Assembly (NCBI GenBank): GCA_009720755.1
Contig: WNKV01000007.1
Coordinates: 1 to 64,000, forward strand
Source: Rhodoplanes serenus
GTDB taxonomy: Bacteria; Pseudomonadota; Alphaproteobacteria; Rhizobiales; Xanthobacteraceae
Direction of reading: 5' to 3'
DNA: 64,000 nucleotides
This document shows, one piece after another, positions 1-8,128 of this stretch. Numbering within the stretch: the first letter of the stretch is position 1; every line of letters begins with the position of its first letter. Position numbers and translations under genes: made by a program. Below the pieces are notes generated by a model. It saw only the letters and a list, made by a program, of their open reading frames with translations. It was not told the DNA's origin and did no database searches.

Positions 1-88
1 ATGCGAGCTGGCGCGCGCCCTGTGGACGCACGGTCCCGGGACGGACATCCGGGCCCGGGCGCCGGCCTGCCGGCGGTTTGAAGCCTGA
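1..88 (+). CDS. partial 3' end of a phage-type protein
   Basis: The second reading frame is open from the window edge to a TGA at 86-88 and would encode a tail ending in CRRFEA. It sits two bases before the next small gene and reads like the end of a gene in the same integrase operon. Most of the protein lies outside the window, so no family can be assigned. It could also be chance coding in very GC-rich DNA. Confidence 0.3.
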   Translation, partial: CELARALWTHGPGTDIRARAPACRRFEA

Positions 89-90
89 CC

Positions 91-282
91 ATGCCGCGCC
101 GCGCCGCCTTGGTCACCGAGACCGAGATCGCCCGCGCCATCCGCGCGGCGCGACGGGCTGGCGCGGCCGTCGTCGAAATCCACCCGGACGGCCGGGTGCT
201 GGTGCGCTTAGACCGGCCGAGCGAACTCGCCGCGGCGCCCGGCGTGGCTCCGATTGATGACGAGCCGGAGATTGTGATGTGA
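91..282 (+). CDS. small hypothetical protein upstream of integrase
   Basis: A 63-residue protein rich in Ala and Arg, with a central stretch (AAVVEIHPDGRVLVRL, about residues 25-40) that looks like a beta hairpin. Its stop (280-282) overlaps the integrase start, so the two are probably translationally coupled. Small proteins of this kind often precede integrases in alphaproteobacterial prophages and islands. The family is not recognised and a DNA-binding or excision role is only a guess from position. Confidence 0.5.
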   Translation: MPRRAALVTETEIARAIRAARRAGAAVVEIHPDGRVLVRLDRPSELAAAPGVAPIDDEPEIVM

Positions 283-1373
283 TGCTGGGCATGCCGCGCC
301 CGCGCCCGCCCCATGTCATCCGCGAGGTCACCCGTCACGGTCGCACAAAATGGTACGTGCGCGTCGGGCATGGCCCTCGTATCCGCCTCCGCGCGGGCCC
401 GGGAGAGCCTGGGTTCGATGCCGAGTACCGGGCCGCTCTCGCTGGTGATCCATCCCCCACCGCCAAGGCACCCCGTACTGCCTCCGGATCAATTGCTTGG
501 CTCATCGCTCGCTATCGCGAAACGGCTGTCTGGACGAGCCTATCGCCGGCAACCCGAAAACAGCGCGACGCAATATTCCATCAAGTCGAGAAGGCGGTCG
601 GACACGAGCCTATCCGGAAGGTCACGCCGAAGGCCATCGCCGCGGCCAGGGATCGCCGGGCGAAGACGCCGTTCCAGGCGCGGCACTACCTGGACGCGAT
701 GCGCGGCTTGTTTGCATGGGCGGTCGAGGCGCAGTATGTCGAGGCCAATCCGGCCGACGGCATCCGGCCGCCGCCGCGGAAGACCGCAGGGTTCCCGGCC
801 TGGGATGCCGACGACGTTGCTCGGTTCGAGGCGCGGTGGCCGATCGGGACGCGCCAGCGGATCGCGTTCGCCGTGTTGCGCTTCACGGGTCTGCGCAGGG
901 GAGATGCGGTGCGCGTCGGCCGACCGCACGTCCGCAACGGCGTGATCAGAATCAAGACGGAGAAGACCGGGCAAACCGTCTATATGCGCATCGCGCCGGA
1001 ACTCGCCGCCGTTCTCGCCGCGGGCCCTACCGGCGACCTGACGTGGATTGTCGGAGAGGCCGGGAAGCCGCTAACCAAGGAGAGCTTCGGCAACCTATTC
1101 CGCGAGTGGTGCAGCGACGCCGGCGTCGCGAAATCGGCGCATGGCCTGCGTAAGCTCGCCGCCACCACAATGGCGGACCGCCGCGCGACGGTCGCGGAAT
1201 TGGAGGCGGTGTTTGGCTGGCGCGGCGGGCGGATGGCGTCGCTCTACACCGACACGGCGGATCGAGAGCGCCTCGGCACCGAAGCGTCGGCGTTGCTCGG
1301 CGGAACGGACCGGGCACGATCTATTCCCGCACCTTCTTGCCGGGTGCGGGATAGATCGAAGAAAAACGTATGA
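282..1373 (+). CDS. tyrosine recombinase/integrase of a first integrated element
   Basis: Site-specific recombinase of the phage integrase family, about 363 residues. The catalytic set is visible: Arg in FTGLRRGDAVR (about residue 206), Lys in KTEKTGQ (about 226-229), HGLRKLAA (HxxR, about 288-291), a Trp/Gly turn (FGWRGG) in place of the second His, and Tyr in SLYT (about 322). Residues 70-160 form the SAM-like core-binding domain. The ATG at 282 is chosen because it overlaps the previous stop (TGATG); GTG 279 and ATG 291 are alternatives. The gene ends about 20 bases before the 3' end of tRNA-Ile2, so its attachment site is almost certainly that tRNA and the element extends leftward out of the window. 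Confidence 0.9.
   Translation: MLGMPRPRPPHVIREVTRHGRTKWYVRVGHGPRIRLRAGPGEPGFDAEYRAALAGDPSPTAKAPRTASGSIAWLIARYRETAVWTSLSPATRKQRDAIFHQVEKAVGHEPIRKVTPKAIAAARDRRAKTPFQARHYLDAMRGLFAWAVEAQYVEANPADGIRPPPRKTAGFPAWDADDVARFEARWPIGTRQRIAFAVLRFTGLRRGDAVRVGRPHVRNGVIRIKTEKTGQTVYMRIAPELAAVLAAGPTGDLTWIVGEAGKPLTKESFGNLFREWCSDAGVAKSAHGLRKLAATTMADRRATVAELEAVFGWRGGRMASLYTDTADRERLGTEASALLGGTDRARSIPAPSCRVRDRSKKNV
1318..1357. terminator. long stem-loop overlapping the integrase 3' end
   Basis: An inverted repeat of about 15 bp (GATCTATtCCCGCACC paired with GGTGCGGGATAGATC, one bulged T) encloses a 9-base loop. It lies inside the last codons of the integrase gene and is followed by an A-rich stretch. It may act as a bidirectional transcription terminator between the element and the tRNA, or as a recombinase/accessory-factor site close to the attachment junction. 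The pairing is visible; the function is inferred. Confidence 0.5.
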
Positions 1374-1395
1374 AATCAACGCCGTAAAAAATCGA

Positions 1396-1471
1396 TGGTG
1401 GGCCCGGCAGGACTCGAACCTGCAACCAAGCGGTTATGAGCCGCCGGCTCTGACCATTGAGCTACGGGCCC
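1396..1471 (-). tRNA. tRNA-Ile2 (anticodon CAU)
   Basis: Read on the minus strand the sequence folds as a cloverleaf: acceptor GGGCCCG/CGGGCCC, discriminator A, encoded CCA, and T-loop GGTTCGAGTCC. The anticodon loop is CTCATAA. The arm around CTCATAACCGCTTGGT closely resembles the bacterial minor isoleucine tRNA (lysidine-modified CAU, as E. coli ileX) rather than initiator or elongator Met tRNA. Its 3' end is the likely integration site of the integrase at 282-1373. Confidence 0.85.
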
Positions 1472-1746
1472 CGCCCGGCGGCAAGGCGACGCGCGGTGGC
1501 GGACCGTAGCAGCGGGTCCGGAGCCAGACAACGGTCGCTCGACCGTCCGTCCCGGCCGGCGGGGAGCCGAGCGGCGGCCGGCCCGGCTTCGCCGCAGTGC
1601 CTCTCCCCGCGGGTATCGCGCCACGGGTGGCGGGCCGCCGATTCACGGACAGGTCCGACTCTGTTAGCCTGACCCCGAATCACGCCGCGCCTCCGCGAGC
1701 CGGCGGCCGCGGGTGGCGCGCCGCGGGTGGACGAGGCGGTTTCCAG

Positions 1747-2718
1747 ATGCTCCCAACCTTCCGGACCATGGTGATCGCGGTCGCGGCCGTATTTCTCGCC
1801 CTCATGGTGACGGCGCGCGGCCTGGTCACGGCGCCCGAGGCGGTGACCCGCATCGGCGAGGTGCCGCCGCTCGGCCGCACCCTGGTCCAGCTCGCCCAGG
1901 TGCCGCTGGACGACACCCAGAAGCGTTTCGTCGCCGAGGCCGTCGCGCGCGCCGAGCGGGCCGAGATCGAAGCCGAAGCCCGCATCCAGCAAGCCGACGC
2001 CGCCGGCCGGTCCGTCACGGCAGACGGTGCCGCGGCCCCGAGAGCGCCCGAGACCGCATCCGAGATGGCTTCCGAGATCGCGGCCGACAGCCGTCCGGCG
2101 GGCGGGCCGAGCCTGCCGCTGGTGGCGGCCGACGAGCGCCGCCGCCCGGCTGCCGCTGTGCCCGCCTCGGCGGACCCTCTCGGCGACCTCATCCGCGCCG
2201 TCGTTCCCGAGACCCCGGAGCCGTCGCCGCGACCTGCCGGTTCCGGCGACGAGGGGGGCGGGACGGTCGTGGCCCTCGCGGCGGCACCGGCGGCACCGCC
2301 CGCGCCGTCGCCCGCCATGACCCCGGAGCCCGTGGCGGCCGGTCCTGCTCCGGCCGACCCGGTGTCCGCCGATCGAACGCCCGCCGATCCGGTGCCCGCC
2401 GATCCGGAGCGTGGCGCGGCCGCCGCGGCGCCGGGCGAGGCTGTCGTCGCGGCCCTGCCGACGGCAGAGCCGGCGGTGGTCTTCGGCCCCGAGCGACCCG
2501 CCGCCAAGCCGACGGCGCAGAAGGCCAAGCGCACCGCCAAGCCGGCGGCCCGCAAGAAGGCCCGGGCGAGCCGCCCGGCCCGCCGTCCGGTGGTTCGGAC
2601 AGTCTCACGGCCAGTGGCACCGGCGCCTGCCGCCACCACCTACCAGACCTACACGCCGTTCTTTGGCAGCCCGGCCCCGACCGCGCAGCCGGCGGCCCAG
2701 CCCACCCTGCGGCGCTGA
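1747..2718 (+). CDS. membrane-anchored Ala/Pro-rich hypothetical protein
   Basis: The protein has 323 residues. Residues 6-22 (RTMVIAVAAVFLALMV) form one hydrophobic segment, a signal anchor, followed by a long low-complexity Ala/Pro/Glu region with repeats such as PADPVPADP. A Lys/Arg-rich stretch (AKPTAQKAKRTAKPAARKKA, about 255-275) comes near the C-terminus. The ATG at 1747 is preferred over an upstream ATG at 1597 because the hydrophobic anchor begins right there and a GAGGCGG ribosome site precedes it. No domain is recognised; the layout suggests a cell-envelope or inner-membrane linker protein. Parts of the disordered region can be read in other frames, so the exact function and even expression are uncertain. 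Confidence 0.65.
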   Translation: MLPTFRTMVIAVAAVFLALMVTARGLVTAPEAVTRIGEVPPLGRTLVQLAQVPLDDTQKRFVAEAVARAERAEIEAEARIQQADAAGRSVTADGAAAPRAPETASEMASEIAADSRPAGGPSLPLVAADERRRPAAAVPASADPLGDLIRAVVPETPEPSPRPAGSGDEGGGTVVALAAAPAAPPAPSPAMTPEPVAAGPAPADPVSADRTPADPVPADPERGAAAAAPGEAVVAALPTAEPAVVFGPERPAAKPTAQKAKRTAKPAARKKARASRPARRPVVRTVSRPVAPAPAATTYQTYTPFFGSPAPTAQPAAQPTLRR

Positions 2719-2891
2719 CCCGGCGCTGACGCGCGCCTCCGGCGCCACCTCGTCCGGCTCACGGCCTCTGCGGCGCGGTGGGCCGTGCGGCGCCGTGCCC
2801 TGTTGATGAGGCGCCGGTCGCTCCTGTTGGATCGCCTCTTGCACGCGGTGCGGGTGTCGGTGGGGCCGCGCATCGGTGCCGGGGAGGGGCT

Positions 2892-3704
2892 ATGGGCAGC
2901 ATCGAGGGGGGCACCGTCCTGATCACGGGCGGGGCGTCCGGCATCGGCTTTCTGATGGGGCGGCTGGTTCTGGAGCGGGGCGCCGCCCGCCTGGTGATCT
3001 GGGACATGCGGGCCGACGCGCTGGCCGAGGCCGAGGCGGCGCTGCGGGCGCCGGGCCGCTCGGTCGTCGGCTTCGCGGTGGACATCACCGACCCCGAGCA
3101 GGTGCGGCGCGCGCTCGCCGAGATGGGCCGCCAGGGGCTCGCGGTCGATGTGCTGGTCAACAATGCCGGCATCGTCGTCGGCAAGAGCTTCGCGGAGCAT
3201 TCCGACGCCGATATCGAGCGCACCATGCAGGTGAACGCCACGGCGCCGATGCGGCTCGCCCGCGCGCTCCTGCCCGGCATGCTGGCACGCCGCCGCGGCC
3301 ATGTCGTCAACATCGCGTCGGCGGCCGGCATGGTGGCCAATCCCGGCATGTCGGTTTACTGCGCCAGCAAGTTCGCCATGGTCGGCTGGTCGGAGTCGCT
3401 GCGCATCGAGCTCGAGCGCGCCGGCTCCGGCGTGCGGGTCACCACGGTGACGCCGTTCTATATCGATACCGGCATGTTCGCCGGCGTGCGCTCGCCGGTG
3501 CTGCCAATCCTTAAACCCGACTACGCGGCGCGGATGATCGTCGATGCGGTCGCGCGCGGCCGCATCTTGCTGCGCATGCCGCGGCTCCTGTATCTCGTGC
3601 CGCTCGTTCAGGGCCTGCTGCCGACGCGCTGGTTCGATGTCGTCTGCGGGCGCTGGTTCGGCATTCACGACTCGATGGCGACGTTCAAGGGGCGCGGCGG
3701 GTGA
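2892..3704 (+). CDS. SDR-family NAD(P)-dependent oxidoreductase
   Basis: Classical short-chain dehydrogenase/reductase of 270 residues. Visible motifs are the nucleotide-binding TGGASGIG (residues 12-19), VNNAG, the catalytic Ser in NIASAAG (about 142) and YCASK (Tyr156, Lys160). The C-terminal part (LPRLLYLVPLVQGLLPTRWF type) is hydrophobic and resembles SDRs that act on long-chain or lipid-like substrates. Start at ATG 2892 follows a strong GGGGAGGGG site. The next gene, an aldehyde dehydrogenase, overlaps its stop by 4 bases. The pair probably oxidises an alcohol to an aldehyde and then to an acid. The substrate is unknown. Confidence 0.88.
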   Translation: MGSIEGGTVLITGGASGIGFLMGRLVLERGAARLVIWDMRADALAEAEAALRAPGRSVVGFAVDITDPEQVRRALAEMGRQGLAVDVLVNNAGIVVGKSFAEHSDADIERTMQVNATAPMRLARALLPGMLARRRGHVVNIASAAGMVANPGMSVYCASKFAMVGWSESLRIELERAGSGVRVTTVTPFYIDTGMFAGVRSPVLPILKPDYAARMIVDAVARGRILLRMPRLLYLVPLVQGLLPTRWFDVVCGRWFGIHDSMATFKGRGG

Positions 3705-5179
3705 GCCACACGACGCAGACGACAATGCCGACAGCGGGCGCGCCCGTCGCGGGAACCGCCACCGGCGCCGACGGCGACCGCATCGCGGCGCTGTTCGCGG
3801 CCCAGCGCCAGGGCGTCGCGGTGCGGCGGGTGTCGTTCGACTATGCGGCCCGGCTGGTGGCGCTGGAGCGGCTGCGCGACGCGCTGGTGCGGCGCGAGGC
3901 CGACATCGTGGCGGCGCTCGCCGCCGATTTCGGCAAGCCCGCCACCGAGGTGCTGCTCACCGAGATCCTGCCGGTGCGCCAGGAGATCGCCCACGCCCGC
4001 CGCCACCTGCGGCGGTGGATGCGGCCGCGCCGGGTGCGCCCGACGCTCGGGCTGATCGGCACCGCGGCGCGGGTACGGCCGGAGCCCAAGGGCGTCTGCC
4101 TGATCATCGCGCCCTGGAATTATCCGCTGAACCTCGCGCTCGGCCCGCTGGTCTCGGCGCTGGCGGCCGGCAACGCCGTCATGCTCAAGCCGTCCGAGCT
4201 GGCGCCGGCGACGTCGACGCTGATCGCCTCGCTGATCGCCGAGACGTTTCCGCCGGGGCTGGTCGCCGTGGTGGAGGGGGACGCCACGGTCGCCGAGCGT
4301 CTGCTGGCGCTGCCGTTCGACCACATCTTCTTCACCGGCAGCCCGGCGGTGGGCCGCATCGTGATGGCGGCGGCGGCGCGCACCCTCGCCTCGGTGACGC
4401 TGGAGCTCGGCGGCAAGTCGCCCGCCATCGTCGGGCCGGGCGCCGACCCCCGCAAGGCGGCGCGCTGGATCGCCTGGGGCAAGTTCGCCAATGCGGGCCA
4501 GACCTGCATCGCGCCCGACCACGTCTTCGTTCATCGTTCGGTGGCGGACCGGCTGGTGGCGGCGCTGGAGGCGGAGATCGCCCGCGCCTACGGGGCCGAC
4601 CCGTCGGCCCGCCGGCACTCGCCCGACTATGCCCGCATCGTCAGCCGCCGGCACGCGGATCGCCTGCACGGCCTGATCGAGAGCGCCACCGGAGCGGGCG
4701 CGCAGGTGCTCGCCGGCGGCGAGGCCGATCCGCTCGCGCGCTATGTGGCGCCGACGCTGATCGCTCGCACCACGCTCGATATGGCGGTGTCGCAGGAGGA
4801 GATCTTCGGGCCGGTCCTGCCGGTGATCGCGTACGACGATCTCGATCAGGTGATCGCCCGCATCGACGCCGGGCCGAAGCCGCTCGCCCTCTATGTCTTC
4901 GACCGCTCCCGCAGCTTCGCCGAGGCGATCACGGCGCGCACCAGCTCCGGGGCGGTCGGGATCAACCTCACCCTCGCGCATTTCCTCCATGTCGGCCTGC
5001 CGTTCGGCGGCATCGGCCAGTCCGGGATCGGCGCCGCGCATGGTGAGCATGGCTTCCGCGCGTTTTCTCACGAGAAGGCGATCCTGCGCGATCGCTTCTC
5101 GGTCACGCCCCTGCTGTTCCCGCCCTACACGCCGCTGGTGCAGCGCCTCGTCCGGCTGACGCTGCGGCTGCTCGGCTGA
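3701..5179 (+). CDS. aldehyde dehydrogenase family protein (ALDH3 / coniferyl-aldehyde type)
   Basis: NAD(P)-dependent aldehyde dehydrogenase of 492 residues. Seen in the sequence: IAPWNYPLNLALGPLV, the coenzyme loop FTGSPAVGR, the general base in LELGGKSP (Glu about 234) and the nucleophile in NAGQTCIAPDH (Cys about 268). The short class-3-like layout and the hydrophobic C-terminus (LLFPPYTPLVQRLVRL) resemble fatty-aldehyde and coniferyl-aldehyde dehydrogenases. It starts with GTG overlapping the TGA of the SDR gene (GTGA), so the two are co-translated. The likely role is detoxification or assimilation of long-chain or aromatic aldehydes; the substrate is inferred only. Confidence 0.9.
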   Translation: MSHTTQTTMPTAGAPVAGTATGADGDRIAALFAAQRQGVAVRRVSFDYAARLVALERLRDALVRREADIVAALAADFGKPATEVLLTEILPVRQEIAHARRHLRRWMRPRRVRPTLGLIGTAARVRPEPKGVCLIIAPWNYPLNLALGPLVSALAAGNAVMLKPSELAPATSTLIASLIAETFPPGLVAVVEGDATVAERLLALPFDHIFFTGSPAVGRIVMAAAARTLASVTLELGGKSPAIVGPGADPRKAARWIAWGKFANAGQTCIAPDHVFVHRSVADRLVAALEAEIARAYGADPSARRHSPDYARIVSRRHADRLHGLIESATGAGAQVLAGGEADPLARYVAPTLIARTTLDMAVSQEEIFGPVLPVIAYDDLDQVIARIDAGPKPLALYVFDRSRSFAEAITARTSSGAVGINLTLAHFLHVGLPFGGIGQSGIGAAHGEHGFRAFSHEKAILRDRFSVTPLLFPPYTPLVQRLVRLTLRLLG

Positions 5180-5214
5180 CCGGCTCTGCGGCAGCACCGG
5201 AATCGGCTGCTCGT

Positions 5215-5230
5215 CCCGTATCGATACGGG
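5215..5230. promoter_or_regulatory. perfect 16-bp palindrome
   Basis: CCCGTATCGATACGGG is a perfect inverted repeat in the gap between the aldehyde dehydrogenase gene and a small membrane protein gene. The length and symmetry suit an operator for a dimeric regulator; the hairpin it would form in RNA has no U tract. No regulator gene lies beside it. Confidence 0.4.
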
Positions 5231-5366
5231 CTGCCGGCGCGGGCCGCCTGCGTGCAACTGCGGATTGTCATGTGTGGCGCCGCACGTTAATCGACTTCGC
5301 ATTGGAACGATCAGCGAAACCAATCGTTATTTCGGCTGGACAGTTCGTGCCTCGGAGGTCAGCTCC

Positions 5367-5507
5367 ATGGCCCATCATTTGGTCGAGAAAGACACCTTCG
5401 TCCGCGTCAACCGCAACATCGCCCTCGGGCTGGTATGGAGCGGGCTCGCCGTCTCGGTGATCGCCGCCGCGGTCTTCGACGTCGGGCGCTGGGTCGGCGC
5501 GTGGTGA
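5367..5507 (+). CDS. small single-pass membrane protein
   Basis: A 46-residue protein: a short polar N-terminus (MAHHLVEKDTFVRVNRN), one transmembrane helix (about 18-37, IALGLVWSGLAVSVIAAAVF) and a short tail. ATG 5367 has a CGGAGGTC site 7 bases upstream. Longer in-frame starts exist, but the upstream part looks non-coding. Function unknown; it is small enough to be a subunit or stress-associated membrane peptide. Confidence 0.6.
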   Translation: MAHHLVEKDTFVRVNRNIALGLVWSGLAVSVIAAAVFDVGRWVGAW

Positions 5508-5596
5508 TCGTCGCGATGTGAGACGCGGTGGCGCGATGCCAGTGGCGCCCGTTTCGGCGGGACGCGCGGGCCGGACGCTTGTTCGGCTCTCGACGC

Positions 5597-6559
5597 TCAC
5601 AGCCGCAGCAGCCGGCGCGCATTGCCGCCGAGAATCTTCAGCTTGTCGGCCTCCGACAACGGCACCCCGGCCATCCATTCGACCGCCGGTGCGTTGTCCA
5701 CGAACGGCCAGTCCACCGCGAACAGAATGCGGTCGATCCCGAGCTCCATCACGCAGCACAGCAGCGCCGGCGTCGAGAAGAAGCCGCTCGTCGTGACATG
5801 GACGTTGTGGCTGAACACCTCGCGGAACGCGATGCGCTTCTGGCCGGGCCGCGTCAGCGCCTGCTCGATCCGCCACAGCAGGAACGGCAGCGTCTCGCCG
5901 AGATGGCCGAGCACGAGCTGGAGCCCGGGATGGGCGTCGAACACCCCCGACAGCACCAGGCGGATCGCCGTGGTGGCGGTCTCCACCGTGTAGCCCCAGG
6001 CCGGACGCGCCACCATGGGGAAGTCGGCCGTGTAGTCGTCGTAATAGACCGCCGATACCGCCGGATGCGGCACCGAGGGATGCAGGTAGATCGGCACGCC
6101 GAGCCGCGCGGCGCGCTCGAAGATCGGCCAGAACCGGCGGTCGTCGAGGAACACGCCGTGCGGCATGCCGTGCAGCATGGCGCCCTTGAAGCCGAGGCGC
6201 TCGACGCAGCGCTCCAGCTCGTCGGCGGCGGCCGGCGGATCGGCGGTGGGCAGCGCCGCGAAGGCGGCGAAGCGATCCGGATGTGCCTGGATCACCGCGT
6301 GCAGGCGATCGTTGACCCGCCGGGCCAGCGGCACCGCGGCGTCGCCGGCGATCTTCTGGGTCGAGGGCGAGCCGTGCGACAGCACCTGCATGTCGATGCC
6401 GGCCGCGTCCATGGCGGCGATCCGCTGTGCCCCTAGATCGTACAGCCGGTCGGCGAGCTGGCCCGGCCGTGGTGCTTCGCCGCCGGTGAAGTGGGCCACC
6501 AGCTCGGCGTCCCAATAGTGCTCCTCGATGGTGACGACAGGGGTGTGCTCGGGCTGCAT
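5597..6559 (-). CDS. amidohydrolase-family protein, gamma-resorcylate/hydroxybenzoate decarboxylase-like
   Basis: PF04909-type (ACMSD superfamily) TIM-barrel metalloenzyme of about 320 residues. The N-terminal metal motif is TIEEHYW (ExH rather than the more usual HxH), as in non-oxidative 2,6-dihydroxybenzoate decarboxylases. Further ligand candidates are YLHPSVPH, LGHLGETLPFLLWR and LFAVDWPF (Asp). ATG 6559 is chosen because a GAGAAGG site sits about 10 bases upstream; ATG 6568 would be too close to it. The likely reaction is a reversible decarboxylation or a C-C hydrolysis of a small aromatic or dicarboxylic acid. The gene stands alone between the small membrane protein and a secreted protein, so the pathway is unknown. 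Confidence 0.82.
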   Translation of the reverse strand: MQPEHTPVVTIEEHYWDAELVAHFTGGEAPRPGQLADRLYDLGAQRIAAMDAAGIDMQVLSHGSPSTQKIAGDAAVPLARRVNDRLHAVIQAHPDRFAAFAALPTADPPAAADELERCVERLGFKGAMLHGMPHGVFLDDRRFWPIFERAARLGVPIYLHPSVPHPAVSAVYYDDYTADFPMVARPAWGYTVETATTAIRLVLSGVFDAHPGLQLVLGHLGETLPFLLWRIEQALTRPGQKRIAFREVFSHNVHVTTSGFFSTPALLCCVMELGIDRILFAVDWPFVDNAPAVEWMAGVPLSEADKLKILGGNARRLLRL

Positions 6560-6647
6560 TCTGTCCATGTCCTTCTCGGGCGCCGGCACCACGCGCGTCC
6601 GCCGCGGCGCGGACCGCGGCGGGCGTCGCGGCGGTCGGAGGGGGGCG

Positions 6648-7796
6648 TCAGCGCACCGTGCGGCGGGCGATCACCACGTTGTCGAAGACGAGGTTGGACG
6701 ACCAGATCCAGCGCGCCCCCTCGAACAGCTCGGGATAGCGGGTGTAGGCCGGTAGCGCCGTCACGCCGATGTCCGTGTCGGTGTACTCGTAGGCGCGCGG
6801 CCACTTGGAGTCGTCGAATGAAGCCCCCTGCCAGTTGTCCGGCATCTTGTAGTGGACCGCGTAGCAGGCGTCGGCGCAGGGCGGCTTCTTGGCGACCGGA
6901 TGCACACGGCCGAGCTTGGTGGTGTCGTGGACATTGCCGATCTCCACCACCTCGTCGGGCGCGTTGAGCGGGGCGATGTAGAAGGTCTGCGCCTTCCAGT
7001 TGGAGTCCGTCACGGTGCCGTCGGAGAAGCGGGCGATCAGGCCGCCGTCGCCGGGATGGTGCGGATTGCCCTGGAACAGCTCCATGCCGATGCCGAGCTG
7101 CTCGTCCCAGTCCACCAGCAGGAACGCCAGCGTGTACGGCCTCTTGGCCTTGAACTTCACGATGGCGGAATTGAACGGCGTGTAGGGCGTGTGGTCGATG
7201 CCGACCAGCTTGCCGTTGACGTACATCTCGAAATAGTTGTCGGCGACGATGTATCCGGTGATCACCTCGCCGTCCGGATCGATCTCGACCACCGGCACCT
7301 TGGAGGCGTCGACGTCCTTGGCGGTGGCCGGCGTCACCTGATTGCACTCGTTGTAGAGGTCGGCGGCGATCGGGCCTTTCCCATACTGGACAGGGGCCGG
7401 CATGGTGATGACGGTGCCGTCGGTCGCCGTGATGGTGCCGATCGCGCTGACGCGATGGTTCGAGACCTGCACCGGGCATTTGTAGAGGTTCTCGACGGTC
7501 GGCTTGGCCTGCCCCTGGGTGATCATCCGGCCACCCGACGCCGCGCTCGCCGGTGCCGCGCTCGCCGGTGTTGTGCTTGGCGGTGTTGTGCCTGCCGCCG
7601 CCCCGGCAGCCGCCGGAGCGGCCGGGGAAGCGGGCGGGGCTTGAGCCTGTGTTTGGGCCTGTGTTTGGGCCTGGGCCGCAAGGGCCGTGAGCCCGGTGAG
7701 GACCACGACCACGCCCGCCAGCCGCCGGCCGGTCGGGGACCGGCGGGCCGGCGAGAGGCGGGTGGTTCGGACGCAATGCGAGAGTCGACGGGACAT
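6648..7796 (-). CDS. secreted/periplasmic protein of unknown function
   Basis: About 382 residues. An Arg-rich N-terminus is followed by a signal peptide (RLAGVVVVLTGLTALAAQAQ, about 25-44). A low-complexity AQTQAQTQAQ and Ala/Pro/Thr linker runs to about residue 90. The remaining ~290 residues are a globular beta-rich domain containing WIWSSNLVFDN and NYFEMYVNGKLVG-type strands, which recalls galactose-binding or concanavalin-like folds. Four Cys near CADACYAVHY and elsewhere may form disulphides. The start at 7796 follows GGGAGAGAAACGC. An extracellular carbohydrate- or ligand-binding role is inferred from fold impression only. Confidence 0.7.
   Translation of the reverse strand: MSRRLSHCVRTTRLSPARRSPTGRRLAGVVVVLTGLTALAAQAQTQAQTQAQAPPASPAAPAAAGAAAGTTPPSTTPASAAPASAASGGRMITQGQAKPTVENLYKCPVQVSNHRVSAIGTITATDGTVITMPAPVQYGKGPIAADLYNECNQVTPATAKDVDASKVPVVEIDPDGEVITGYIVADNYFEMYVNGKLVGIDHTPYTPFNSAIVKFKAKRPYTLAFLLVDWDEQLGIGMELFQGNPHHPGDGGLIARFSDGTVTDSNWKAQTFYIAPLNAPDEVVEIGNVHDTTKLGRVHPVAKKPPCADACYAVHYKMPDNWQGASFDDSKWPRAYEYTDTDIGVTALPAYTRYPELFEGARWIWSSNLVFDNVVIARRTVR
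7645..7680. repeat. short 12-bp tandem repeat inside the secreted-protein gene
   Basis: Two exact copies of GCCTGTGTTTGG and a partial third encode the AQTQ repeats just after the signal peptide of the gene at 6648-7796. In-frame repeats of this kind can change copy number and so linker length without breaking the gene. Confidence 0.7.
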
Positions 7797-8128
7797 GCGT
7801 TTCTCTCCCAGGGATGCGCTTTTTTGTTGTGTGGTGAGATGCGTGAGGCAGGACGGCTCGATTGTGCATGGCCGGTTGACCCGCGCAATCGGCCGCGACC
7901 GTCGGGACGGCGGGTCGCGAATCACTTCGGCGAGATCGCACGCGATCCGGCCCGGCGAAGCCGTGCGCCTCGATGGCGACGACAGGCGGGCGTTTGCATA
8001 CCATGTCGTCCCCGCGGCGCTTGCGGCCGGAAAACACGGGGTCGAGCCGATCAGGCCCGCCTCGGCGAGGTCGGCCGGGCGCGCCGGAATCCTATAATGG
8101 GTAGGGATGCCGTAAAGGAGCTCCGCCG
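7797..8128. other. intergenic region between divergent genes
   Basis: About 330 bases between the secreted-protein gene (minus) and the methyltransferase gene (plus). It must hold both promoters. An AAAGGAG ribosome site for the methyltransferase is visible at 8114-8120. No convincing small gene, hairpin or repeat was seen. Confidence 0.5.
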
